From positions 1-18,697 of the forward strand of contig JBHJOS010000116.1 of assembly GCA_050329415.1 (NCBI GenBank): a stretch of 18,697 bases of DNA. The letters run 5' to 3'. This document shows, piece after piece, positions 1 to 6,229 of the stretch; within the stretch, counting starts at the first letter, position 1, and every line of letters starts with the position of its first letter. Under the pieces are notes generated by a model that was not told the DNA's origin, did not search any database, and saw nothing but the letters and a program-made list of their open reading frames with translations. The DNA is from JANNOG01 sp050329415 (GTDB lineage: Bacteria > Actinomycetota > Actinomycetes > Actinomycetales > JBBAYJ01). Both the position numbers and the translations under genes were made by a program.

Positions 1-59
1 AGCTTGCGGTGCTTCTTCTTGGCCATGCGCTTGCGACGCTTCTTGATGACGGAGCCCAT
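1..59 (-). CDS. Small ribosomal subunit protein bS22 (AURKAIP1/COX24-domain micro-protein), partial
   Basis: The reverse strand reads from an ATG at 57-59 to the window edge and gives 19 full residues, MGSVIKKRRKRMAKKKHRK, followed by Leu. This is the start of the roughly 32-33 residue, extremely basic actinobacterial protein known as bS22, a component of the mycobacterial 30S subunit whose domain is shared with mitochondrial AURKAIP1/COX24. The last dozen or so residues lie beyond the left edge. A purine-rich stretch (GAAGGG on the coding strand, about 64-69) lies 4-6 bases before the ATG and is a plausible ribosome binding site. The upstream gene is the AcuC-like deacetylase, about 100 bases away on the same strand. 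Such tiny genes are often missed by gene finders; the match here is by residue pattern and is strong. Confidence 0.88.
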   Translation of the reverse strand, partial: MGSVIKKRRKRMAKKKHRK

Positions 60-105
60 CGGTGCCCTTCGATCGAGCGCCTCGCGGGCGCACTGGAATC
101 GGCTC

Positions 106-111
106 ACCGTA
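106..111 (-). promoter_or_regulatory. Putative -10 box of the bS22 gene
   Basis: TACGGT on the reverse strand fits the actinobacterial TANNNT consensus. It would start transcription near 99-100, leaving a leader of about 40 bases that contains the GAAGGG ribosome binding site of bS22. No convincing -35 is seen. It lies in the only gap (60-156) between acuC and bS22, so a separate promoter for the ribosomal protein gene makes sense. Confidence 0.35.
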
Positions 112-156
112 CCCCGGGAGCCGTGGTCACCGCCTGGTGCAGGGTCCATGAGCGGC

Positions 157-1359
157 TCAGTCCAGCCAGGGGTCCAGTCCCAGGTGCGGGAACACCGCCC
201 GCCGGGTCGCCATGACGGTCCGGTCGACCGGGTCGGCTGGGTCGTAGCCTTCCTCCCACGGCACGAAGGTGGCGTCGCCCCCGTCGGTCATCCGCATCGG
301 CGCCAGCCGGCCGAACCGGCGCCGGACGTAGTCCCGCCAGCCCTCGGGCACCGGGGTCGTCGGCGCCAGGTCGGCGTGACCGGCGACGGCGACCAGGTGC
401 GCCCACGACCGCGGGACGACGTCGACGACCTCGTAGCCGCCACCGCCGAGGGCGACCCAGCGCCCGCCGGCGTGCTCGTGGGCGAGGGAGTGGACGAGCT
501 CCGCCGCTGCCCGCTGGGCGTCCACGGTGACCAGCAGGTGGGCCAGGGGGTCGAGGACGTGGGTGTCGCAGCCGTGCTGGCTGACGATGACGTCGGGCTG
601 TTCGGCCCGGACGACCGCCGGGACGACCGCGTGGACCGCCCGCAGCCAGCCGGCGTCCGCCGTCCCGGCGGGCAGCGCCACGTTGACCGCCGAGCCCTCG
701 GCGCCGCGTCCCCCGATGTCCTCGGGCCGGCCGGTGCCGGGGAACAGCGTCGTCGGCGACTCGTGGACGGAGATCGTCACCACCCGCGGATCGTCCGCGA
801 AGGCCCGCTCCACCCCGTCCCCGTGGTGGACGTCCAGATCGACGTACACCACCCGGCGGGCCCCGGCCTCGAGCAGTCGGGCGATGGCGAGCGCGGCGTC
901 GTTGTAGACGCAGAAGCCGGAGGCGTGGTCCGGCATGGCGTGGTGCAGACCGCCGCTGAAGTTGACGCCGTGTGCCACCTCGCCGTGCCACACCGCCAGC
1001 GCCAGGTCGCACGACGCCCCCGCGATCCGCGCCGCGGCCTCGTGGACCCCGGGGAAGGCAGGGGTGTCCGTCGTGCCGAGGCCGCTGGCCGGGTCGGCCG
1101 CGGCGGGATCGGAGCCGGCGGCCCGGACCGCCGAGACGTAGCCCGCGGTGTGGACGCGCAGCAGCTCGTCGTCGCGCAGCACGCGGCAGCCCACGACCTC
1201 GGCCGGGCGCCCGGCCGGGTCCACCCCGTCGAGCAGGCCGAGGTCGACGCACAGTCGCTCGGTGAGTTCCAGGCGGACCGGTGACATCGGGTGTCCGGCG
1301 CCGAAGTCGTAACCGAGCAGCTCGGGGTCCCACGCCACCCGCGTCGTCCGCCCTCCCAC
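157..1359 (-). CDS. Acetoin utilization protein AcuC-like (class I histone deacetylase family)
   Basis: A 400-residue zinc-dependent deacylase of the class I HDAC/AcuC fold, which removes acyl groups from lysines of metabolic enzymes; in Bacillus the AcuC relative controls acetyl-CoA synthetase. The catalytic set is complete: the His pair HH at 139-140, YND at 152-154, zinc ligands in DLDVHHGDG (Asp176, His178), Asp265 in SQHGCDTH, and the transition-state Tyr309 in GGGGY. The length fits bacterial AcuC (about 380-400). The start is the GTG at 1357-1359. A TACGCT hexamer ends 6 bases before it and there is no Shine-Dalgarno sequence, so the transcript is probably leaderless. No acetyl-CoA synthetase or acetyltransferase gene is adjacent in the window, so the substrate here is unknown. 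Family assignment is firm; a role in acetoin use is inherited nomenclature only. Confidence 0.93.
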   Translation of the reverse strand: MGGRTTRVAWDPELLGYDFGAGHPMSPVRLELTERLCVDLGLLDGVDPAGRPAEVVGCRVLRDDELLRVHTAGYVSAVRAAGSDPAAADPASGLGTTDTPAFPGVHEAAARIAGASCDLALAVWHGEVAHGVNFSGGLHHAMPDHASGFCVYNDAALAIARLLEAGARRVVYVDLDVHHGDGVERAFADDPRVVTISVHESPTTLFPGTGRPEDIGGRGAEGSAVNVALPAGTADAGWLRAVHAVVPAVVRAEQPDVIVSQHGCDTHVLDPLAHLLVTVDAQRAAAELVHSLAHEHAGGRWVALGGGGYEVVDVVPRSWAHLVAVAGHADLAPTTPVPEGWRDYVRRRFGRLAPMRMTDGGDATFVPWEEGYDPADPVDRTVMATRRAVFPHLGLDPWLD

Positions 1360-1365
1360 CTGGGC

Positions 1366-1371
1366 AGCGTA
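1366..1371 (-). promoter_or_regulatory. Putative -10 box (leaderless) of the acuC-like gene
   Basis: TACGCT on the reverse strand is separated by 6 bases from the GTG start at 1359. The spacing puts the transcription start at or next to the G of the start codon. It lies in the 86-base divergent gap 1360-1445 shared with the flavoprotein gene that begins at 1446. Confidence 0.45.
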
Positions 1372-1445
1372 GGTCCGCCTGACGAAACCGTGACACGACG
1401 GCGACTCGACGGGCCTGCCCGGGCGGTCTCTGCCAGGGTGGACGG

Positions 1446-2876
1446 GTGGCGCAGACGCAACTCGCCGACGCGGTCGTCGTCGGCACGGGACAGGCAGCCG
1501 GCACCGTGATCGCGGCGCACCGGGAGCGCGGCGCCCAGGTCACCGTGTTCGAGGCGGCACGACCGGGCGGCACGTGCCTCAACACCGGCTGCCGGCCCAC
1601 CAAGGCGATGCGGGCCTCCGCCCGGGTGGCCCACGTGGCCCGCCGGGCGGGGGAACTCGGCGTGTCCACCGGCCAGGTCTCGGTCGACATCCGGGCCGTC
1701 GTGGGCCGCAAGGACCGGCTCATCGACGGCTGGCGGGCCGGCATCCAGCAGTGGTTCGACACCGACGACGGGATCGACTACCGGGTCACGAGCGCCCGCC
1801 TGGTCCCGCCGGGGCCGGACGTGCCGAACGGCCACCACGTCGTCGAGGGTGCCGACGGGCGGCGCGTGGCGGCCCCGCGCGTGTACCTCAACACCGGCAC
1901 CCGCACCGCGGTTCCCCCGGTGCCCGGCCTGGACACGGTGCCGTGGCTCGACAACTCCTCGATTCTCGACGTCACCGAGGTACCGGCGCACCTCGTCGTC
2001 CTGGGCGGCAACTACATCGGGCTGGAGTTCGGCCAGATGTTCCGGCGCTTCGGCGCCGAGGTCACGATCGTGGAACGAGGACCCCGGCTGGCCGGGCGGG
2101 AGGAACCGGAGATCTCCGCCGCCCTGCACGGCGTGCTGACGGACGAGGGGATCGTCGTGCGCACCGGCTCGGCCGCCACCCGGGTCGGTGTCGGCGCCGA
2201 CGGCGGCGTGGTCGTCGAGCTGGCCGACGGCGGGCGGATCACGGGGTCGCACCTCCTGCTGGCGGCCGGCCGGCGCCCGAACACGGACCGCCTGGGCCTC
2301 GCGGAGGTCGGCGTCGCCGTGGACGAGCGGGGCCATGTCGTCACCGACGACCACTTCGGCACGACGGTGGAGGGAATCCTCGCCCTCGGCGACATCAACG
2401 GCCGCGGGGCGTTCACCCACACCAGCTACCAGGACGGCGAGATCGCCGCCGACAACCTCGCCGGCGGGTCCAGGTCGGCCGCCGACCGGCTGGTCACCTA
2501 CGGGATCTTCACGGACCCGCCGGTGGGCCGGGTCGGGATGACCGAGGCCCAGGTGCGGGCCGCCGGCCTCGACGCCGCTGTCGCGACCTACGAGATGTCG
2601 AAGGTCACCCGAGCCGTCCTCGAAGGCGAACCGGCGGGCTTCGTCAAGATCCTCGTGGACCGGGGCACCGACCGGTTCCTGGGCGCCAGCATCATGGGGC
2701 CGTCCTGCGACGAGGTTGTCCAGGTCGTCAGTGCTCTGATCCACGCCCAGGCACCGTGCCGGGTGCTGGCACGGATGCTGCCCGTCCATCCGACGATCAC
2801 GGAGTTCTGGCCGACGATCCTGAAATCCCTCCGGCCACTCGACCCGACCGGCGGTGACGGGCACGGCGGGGCATGA
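1446..2876 (+). CDS. MerA/dihydrolipoamide-dehydrogenase-like FAD-dependent pyridine nucleotide-disulfide oxidoreductase
   Basis: A 476-residue class I flavoprotein disulfide reductase. In order it shows the FAD dinucleotide fold (VVVGTGQAAG, residues 10-19), the redox-active pair Cys44-x4-Cys49 in GGTCLNTGC, the NAD(P)H fold (VVLGGNYIGLEFG, about 181-193), the second FAD contact ALGDINGRG, and a C-terminal dimerisation domain with the HPTITEF active-site base (His448, Glu453). It lacks the N-terminal heavy-metal domain and the C-terminal vicinal cysteines of true mercuric reductases, so mercury reduction is not supported; the substrate is unknown. GTG start at 1446. A CAGGGT that could act as -10 ends 6 bases upstream, but the same purine-rich stretch could act as a ribosome binding site. 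The stop lies 7 bases before the IdeR-like gene, suggesting co-expression with metal or redox control. Confidence 0.88.
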   Translation: MAQTQLADAVVVGTGQAAGTVIAAHRERGAQVTVFEAARPGGTCLNTGCRPTKAMRASARVAHVARRAGELGVSTGQVSVDIRAVVGRKDRLIDGWRAGIQQWFDTDDGIDYRVTSARLVPPGPDVPNGHHVVEGADGRRVAAPRVYLNTGTRTAVPPVPGLDTVPWLDNSSILDVTEVPAHLVVLGGNYIGLEFGQMFRRFGAEVTIVERGPRLAGREEPEISAALHGVLTDEGIVVRTGSAATRVGVGADGGVVVELADGGRITGSHLLLAAGRRPNTDRLGLAEVGVAVDERGHVVTDDHFGTTVEGILALGDINGRGAFTHTSYQDGEIAADNLAGGSRSAADRLVTYGIFTDPPVGRVGMTEAQVRAAGLDAAVATYEMSKVTRAVLEGEPAGFVKILVDRGTDRFLGASIMGPSCDEVVQVVSALIHAQAPCRVLARMLPVHPTITEFWPTILKSLRPLDPTGGDGHGGA

Positions 2877-2883
2877 TGTGATC

Positions 2884-3582
2884 GTGTCCGACCTCATCGA
2901 CACCACAGAGATGTACCTGCGCACCATCCTCGAGCTCGAGGAGGACGGCGTGGTGCCGATGCGGGCCCGGATCGTCGAACTTCTCGGGCAGGCCGGGCCG
3001 ACGGTGTCCCAGACGATCGCCCGGATGCAGCGGGACGGGCTGGTCGAGCTCGCGGCGGATCGATCACTGCGCCTGACCGACGAGGGGCGGGCCCGGGCGA
3101 CCGCCGTCCTGCGCCGCCACCGGCTCGCCGAGCGGCTGCTCGTCGACGTGATCGGGCTGGACCTGCACCTGGTTCACGCCGAGGCGTGCCGCTGGGAACA
3201 CGTGATGAGCGAGGAGGTCGAGAAGCGGGTCCTCGCGCTGGTCTCGGATCCGACCGTGTCACCGTTCGGCAACCCGGTGCCGGGCCTGTCGGTGCTCGCC
3301 CTGAACCCACCGGTGCCGACAGACACCCCGGGGGCGGTGGCGGTCCGCGACCTCGCCATCGACGGCGAGGCCACGGTGGTGCGCTTCGGTGAGCCGCTGC
3401 AGAGCGACCACGCCCTGCTCACGCAGGTCCTGGGAGCCGGGATCGGCATCGGTGGCACCTGCCACGTCTCGGCCTCCCCCGACGGCAGCCGCACCGTGCG
3501 CGGCGCAACGGGCTCCGTCGTCCTCCGGGAACCGCTGTCGCGCCATCTCATGGTCGTTCCGGTCGCCGTGACTGCGGCCTGA
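2884..3582 (+). CDS. Metal-dependent transcriptional repressor, IdeR/DtxR family
   Basis: A 232-residue DtxR-type repressor that would bind DNA when loaded with Fe(II) or Mn(II) and control iron uptake, storage and oxidative-stress genes. The N-terminal winged helix (residues 1-70, recognition region TVSQTIARMQRDGLV) is followed by the dimerisation/metal domain and a C-terminal SH3-like domain (about 145-225). Counted from the GTG at 2884, the ligands fall at the canonical IdeR numbers: Met10, Cys102, Glu105, His106 for the primary site and His79, Glu83, His98 for the ancillary site. That register is why I prefer 2884 over the longer in-frame start at 2854 or the GTG at 2878. IdeR of mycobacteria is 230 residues. 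CATGAT ends 6 bases upstream and could be a -10 for a leaderless message. I see no iron-box palindrome in front of the gene, so autoregulation is not supported. Confidence 0.92.
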   Translation: MSDLIDTTEMYLRTILELEEDGVVPMRARIVELLGQAGPTVSQTIARMQRDGLVELAADRSLRLTDEGRARATAVLRRHRLAERLLVDVIGLDLHLVHAEACRWEHVMSEEVEKRVLALVSDPTVSPFGNPVPGLSVLALNPPVPTDTPGAVAVRDLAIDGEATVVRFGEPLQSDHALLTQVLGAGIGIGGTCHVSASPDGSRTVRGATGSVVLREPLSRHLMVVPVAVTAA

Positions 3583-3590
3583 GTCGGCGA

Positions 3591-3836
3591 GTGGCCGACC
3601 CCCTGGGTCCCCCGCCGGGTCTCGCCGAGCCGGAGTTCAGCCGAGGCCGGCTGCTGCCCGCGGCCGCGGCCGGCTGCGCGCTTCCGGTGGTCGCGATCCT
3701 GCTCGCGCTTCTGCTCGGTCTCGGCCTCGTCGTGTGGTCGGGCACCCGGCCGACCGCCCAGGACGCCGGTGACGCCCCCGGCACCCCGGCAGCAAGCACG
3801 ACCGGGGATCAGGCGGTCGGGGCGTCCGACAGGTAG
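3591..3836 (+). CDS. Small single-pass membrane protein of unknown function
   Basis: I do not recognise a family. The 81-residue product has a Pro-rich N-terminus, one clear hydrophobic helix (about residues 28-49, rich in Ala/Leu/Val and flanked by Arg17/Arg19 and Arg53), and a low-complexity Ala/Thr/Gly/Asp tail. This suggests a signal-anchor protein with a short outer tail. GTG start at 3591, eight bases after the repressor stop, so it would be co-transcribed with it. Its last 28 bases overlap the 3' end of the convergent flavoprotein gene. Codon composition is like that of the neighbours. It may be a real small protein or a chance open frame; the helix and position favour the former. Confidence 0.5.
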   Translation: MADPLGPPPGLAEPEFSRGRLLPAAAAGCALPVVAILLALLLGLGLVVWSGTRPTAQDAGDAPGTPAASTTGDQAVGASDR

Positions 3837-5230
3837 GCCTGCACCGACGACACCGCGGCCGCCCCGTCGCCGACGGCGGCCGCCACCCGCTTGATCGACC
3901 GGTGGCGGACGTCGCCGACCGCGAAGACCCCGGGCATGCTCGTCTCCAGAGGCAGCAGTGGTCGGCCCGAGATCGCCAGGTCGGGCCCGGTGAGGACGTA
4001 CCCCAACCGGTCCCGGCGGACCTCGGGCGGCAACCAGGCCGTCCGCGGTTCGGCGCCGATCAGGACCAGGAGGGCATCCGCCGGGACCGCCGTGACGTCG
4101 CCGAACGCGTCCCGCAGCTGCAGTCCCGCCAACCGCGCCGCGCCGACGGCCCCCACCACCTCGACCGAGGTGAGCAGGCGGACGTCGGCCGAGGCGGCGA
4201 CCCGGTCGGCGAGGCGCCGGGACATGGCACCGAACGGTGAGGGTCGGCGCACCACGAGGCTGACCGACGCCGCCGTCTCGGCCAGGCGCAGTGCCGCCTG
4301 ACCGGCGGCGTCGCCGCCGCCCACGACATAGACCCGCCCGCCGCGGATCCCGGGCAGCTCGACGGTCGGCGAGCCGTAGTGGACCCCGGCCCCGACGAGC
4401 CGCTCCACGGACGGGATGCCCAGGCGCCGGTACTCCACCCCCAGCGCGAGGACCACGGTGCGCCCGCGCACGGACGACCCCTCCTCGGTGGCGACGACGA
4501 GCGCGCCGGTGTCGTCGCGGCCCAGGCCGACCACGCGGCGCTGAAGCACCGTGCCCGCCCCGAGGCGCGCCGCCTGCTCGCCGGCCCGCTCCAGGAGCGC
4601 CGCCCCGCTGATCCCGGCCGGGAACCCCGGGTAGTTGGTGATGTGGCCGCTCGTCCCGGCCTGCCCCCCGAGACCGGCGGCCTCGACGATGAGCGTGGCG
4701 AGACCGTCCGAGGCGGCGTGCACGGCGGTCGCCACCCCGGCCGGGCCACCACCGACGACGACGACGTCATGGACGGCCCCTTCCCGCAGTGCCGGGGACG
4801 CCGGCCCCCGCCGGGCGTCGAGCAGAAGGTCGAGCCCCTGGAACGGGTGCGCGGTCCCCGACCCCGCGGGCCACACGACCACCGCGTGCACCAGCCCCTC
4901 GTCCACTGCCCCGGCGACCACCTCGGTGTCCTCGAAGTCGGCCGGCCGCTCCCGGAAGGGGGCGGCGACGAGGACCCGGGCGACCGACGGGAACCGCCGA
5001 CGGACCTCTCGCAACAGGGTGACCCCAGTGCCCGGCCCCTGCCGAGCCATCGTCAGCACCGTCGAGACCGGCGGCTGGGCGCTGGCGACGAGAGTCAGGG
5101 CGTCCTGGGCCGTGGCCGCCATGAGGACGGTGTCGGCCCCGTAGCGTTCCTCGAGATCGCGCGACAGCGCCCGCCGCCGTTCCTCGTCCGGATCGACGAC
5201 GAGGAGTGAGACCTCGTCAACCGGGTGCAT
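3809..5230 (-). CDS. Fused (pseudo)response-regulator / thioredoxin-reductase-like FAD oxidoreductase
   Basis: A 473-residue two-part protein. Residues 8-120 have the layout of a CheY-like receiver (acidic loop VVDPDEE at 11-17, later LLREVRRRFP) but the phosphoacceptor Asp is replaced by Met61 in the segment VLTMARQGPGTG. Residues 154-470 are a thioredoxin-reductase-like flavoprotein: FAD fold VVVVGGGPAG (156-165), GGQAGTSGHITNYPGFP, NAD(P)H fold VYVVGGGDAAG (300-310) and the terminal FAD contact VFAVGDVRHR. The CxxC redox pair expected just before the NAD fold is absent (the sequence there is HYGSPTVE), so it cannot be a normal thioredoxin reductase. Proteins of this layout are annotated in databases as fused response regulator/thioredoxin-disulfide reductase; partner and substrate are unknown. 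ATG start at 5230, with TACGTT ending 6 bases upstream. Confidence 0.9.
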   Translation of the reverse strand: MHPVDEVSLLVVDPDEERRRALSRDLEERYGADTVLMAATAQDALTLVASAQPPVSTVLTMARQGPGTGVTLLREVRRRFPSVARVLVAAPFRERPADFEDTEVVAGAVDEGLVHAVVVWPAGSGTAHPFQGLDLLLDARRGPASPALREGAVHDVVVVGGGPAGVATAVHAASDGLATLIVEAAGLGGQAGTSGHITNYPGFPAGISGAALLERAGEQAARLGAGTVLQRRVVGLGRDDTGALVVATEEGSSVRGRTVVLALGVEYRRLGIPSVERLVGAGVHYGSPTVELPGIRGGRVYVVGGGDAAGQAALRLAETAASVSLVVRRPSPFGAMSRRLADRVAASADVRLLTSVEVVGAVGAARLAGLQLRDAFGDVTAVPADALLVLIGAEPRTAWLPPEVRRDRLGYVLTGPDLAISGRPLLPLETSMPGVFAVGDVRHRSIKRVAAAVGDGAAAVSSVQAYLSDAPTA

Positions 5231-5236
5231 CCAACC

Positions 5237-5242
5237 AACGTA
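5237..5242 (-). promoter_or_regulatory. Putative -10 box (leaderless) of the receiver/TrxR-like gene
   Basis: TACGTT on the reverse strand, 6 bases before the ATG at 5230. No Shine-Dalgarno sequence lies in between (the spacer is GGTTGG). It sits in the 48-base gap after the amidotransferase gene, so this gene probably has its own promoter. Confidence 0.4.
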
Positions 5243-5278
5243 CGGCCCGGCTGGGCGCGCCGTCCGGGACTCAGGACC

Positions 5279-6088
5279 TCACAGGGAGGCGAGTTCGCCG
5301 GTGCGCCGAGTGGCGGGGGGCGCTGCGATGCCCCGCGTCGCCGCGACGGCCCGATTCGCGGAGTATGCCCGGGCGGCCGTGACGAGCGACCCGAAGATCG
5401 CATGATCGTCGCCGGCCTCGGGATGCCACTGGACACCGACGAGGAAGGCGGCCCGGGGGTCCTCGACCGCTTCGATCGTCCCGTCCGTGGCCCACGCACT
5501 GGCGACCAGGCCACGACCGACGCGCTCCACCGCCTGGTGGTGGTTGGTCGGGACCACGATGGCGCCCGAGCGGCCGAGCAGATGGGCCAACCGGGAGCCC
5601 GACTCGACCCGCACCTCGTGGCGGCCGAAGCCGGCGGGGGTGGGTGAGTGGTCGGTGTGCCCGACGACGCTCGGCAGGTGCTGCAGCAGCGACCCACCCC
5701 GGCAGACGTTGATCATCTGCATGCCGCGGCAGATGCCGAGCACCGGGATGCCGATGTCCAGGGCCGCGGCGAGCAGGGCGGCCTCGGCGTCGTCCCGGTC
5801 GTGGACGGGCGGCTGGGCGTGAGCGTCCCGGCGGGCCCCGTAGCGGACGGGGTCGATGTCGGAGCCGCCGGCCAGGACGAGCCCGTCGAGGCGGGGAACC
5901 ACCTGCTCGACCCCCGACACGGGGGGCAGCACGACCGCCGCGCCGCCGGAACCCGTCACCGACGTGACGTACGTCCGTGGCAGCACCACGGCGTCGGAGT
6001 CCCACACCCCCCACACCGCTCGCTCGGCGTAGCTGGAGACGCCGATGACAGGCACCCCGGGATCATGGGCGAGGAGGGGTGAGGTCAC
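5279..6088 (-). CDS. Class I glutamine amidotransferase, gamma-glutamyl-gamma-aminobutyrate hydrolase (PuuD-like, peptidase C26) family
   Basis: A 269-residue hydrolase of the PuuD type, which splits gamma-glutamyl amides such as gamma-glutamyl-GABA in polyamine breakdown. The triad is present: nucleophile Cys120 in GICRGMQ, and His222 and Glu224 in GVQWHPEAG. The family oxyanion segment LAGGSDIDP and the substrate-loop signature TNHHQAV are also present. I choose the GTG at 6088 because TACCGT ends 7 bases before it, as at other leaderless genes here; an in-frame GTG at 6130 would add 14 unconserved residues. No other polyamine or glutamine-synthetase-like gene is near, so the natural substrate is open. 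The 48 bases after it separate it from the next gene on the same strand. Confidence 0.87.
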   Translation of the reverse strand: MTSPLLAHDPGVPVIGVSSYAERAVWGVWDSDAVVLPRTYVTSVTGSGGAAVVLPPVSGVEQVVPRLDGLVLAGGSDIDPVRYGARRDAHAQPPVHDRDDAEAALLAAALDIGIPVLGICRGMQMINVCRGGSLLQHLPSVVGHTDHSPTPAGFGRHEVRVESGSRLAHLLGRSGAIVVPTNHHQAVERVGRGLVASAWATDGTIEAVEDPRAAFLVGVQWHPEAGDDHAIFGSLVTAARAYSANRAVAATRGIAAPPATRRTGELASL

Positions 6089-6095
6089 CCGGAGG

Positions 6096-6101
6096 ACGGT
6101 A
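6096..6101 (-). promoter_or_regulatory. Putative -10 box (leaderless) of the PuuD-like gene
   Basis: TACCGT on the reverse strand followed by 7 bases and the GTG at 6088. The spacer (CCTCCGG) is anti-Shine-Dalgarno-like rather than a ribosome binding site, which argues for leaderless initiation. Confidence 0.4.
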
Positions 6102-6151
6102 TCCGACGGCCGTCGCCGGACCCGGGGCACTGGGCCGGGCGACCCGCGGCT

Positions 6152-6220
6152 TATCCTCGCCAGACATCAGATCGTTGCCGAACCGTTGCCGTCGCCCGAC
6201 CGGGACCGGTCCGAGAGGGG
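6152..6220 (+). promoter_or_regulatory. Promoter and leader of the MFS gene, with repeat elements and ribosome binding site
   Basis: TATCCT at 6152-6157 fits a -10 box and would give a leader of about 65 bases. The leader holds two copies of CGTTGCCG (6173-6180 and 6184-6191, one helical turn apart), a perfect 10-base palindrome GGACCGGTCC (6203-6212), and a strong ribosome binding site GAGAGGGG (6213-6220) nine bases before the GTG at 6230. The repeats and palindrome could be operator half-sites for a regulator of the exporter; this is inference. Confidence 0.35.
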
Positions 6221-6229
6221 CGCCGCTTC

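Noticed and set aside
1446..2876. True mercuric reductase (merA)
   Set aside because: No N-terminal heavy-metal domain, no C-terminal vicinal cysteines and no mer operon partners; only the generic disulfide reductase core is supported.
2854..2883. Longer N-terminus for the IdeR-like protein from a GTG at 2854
   Set aside because: It would overlap the preceding gene and push all metal ligands ten positions out of the canonical IdeR numbering; the GTG at 2884 restores Met10 exactly.
777..2927. 716-residue open frame on the minus strand across acuC and the flavin reductase
   Set aside because: It lies opposite or out of frame with two well-supported genes and its translation is Arg/Gly/Pro/Asp-rich without any family motif; it is an effect of high GC content.
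3583..3590. Terminator after the IdeR-like gene
   Set aside because: Only eight bases to the next start and no hairpin with a T-tract; read-through is more likely.
3809..5230. Standard thioredoxin reductase (trxB)
   Set aside because: The CxxC pair is absent and there is an extra receiver-like N-terminal domain; no thioredoxin gene is adjacent.
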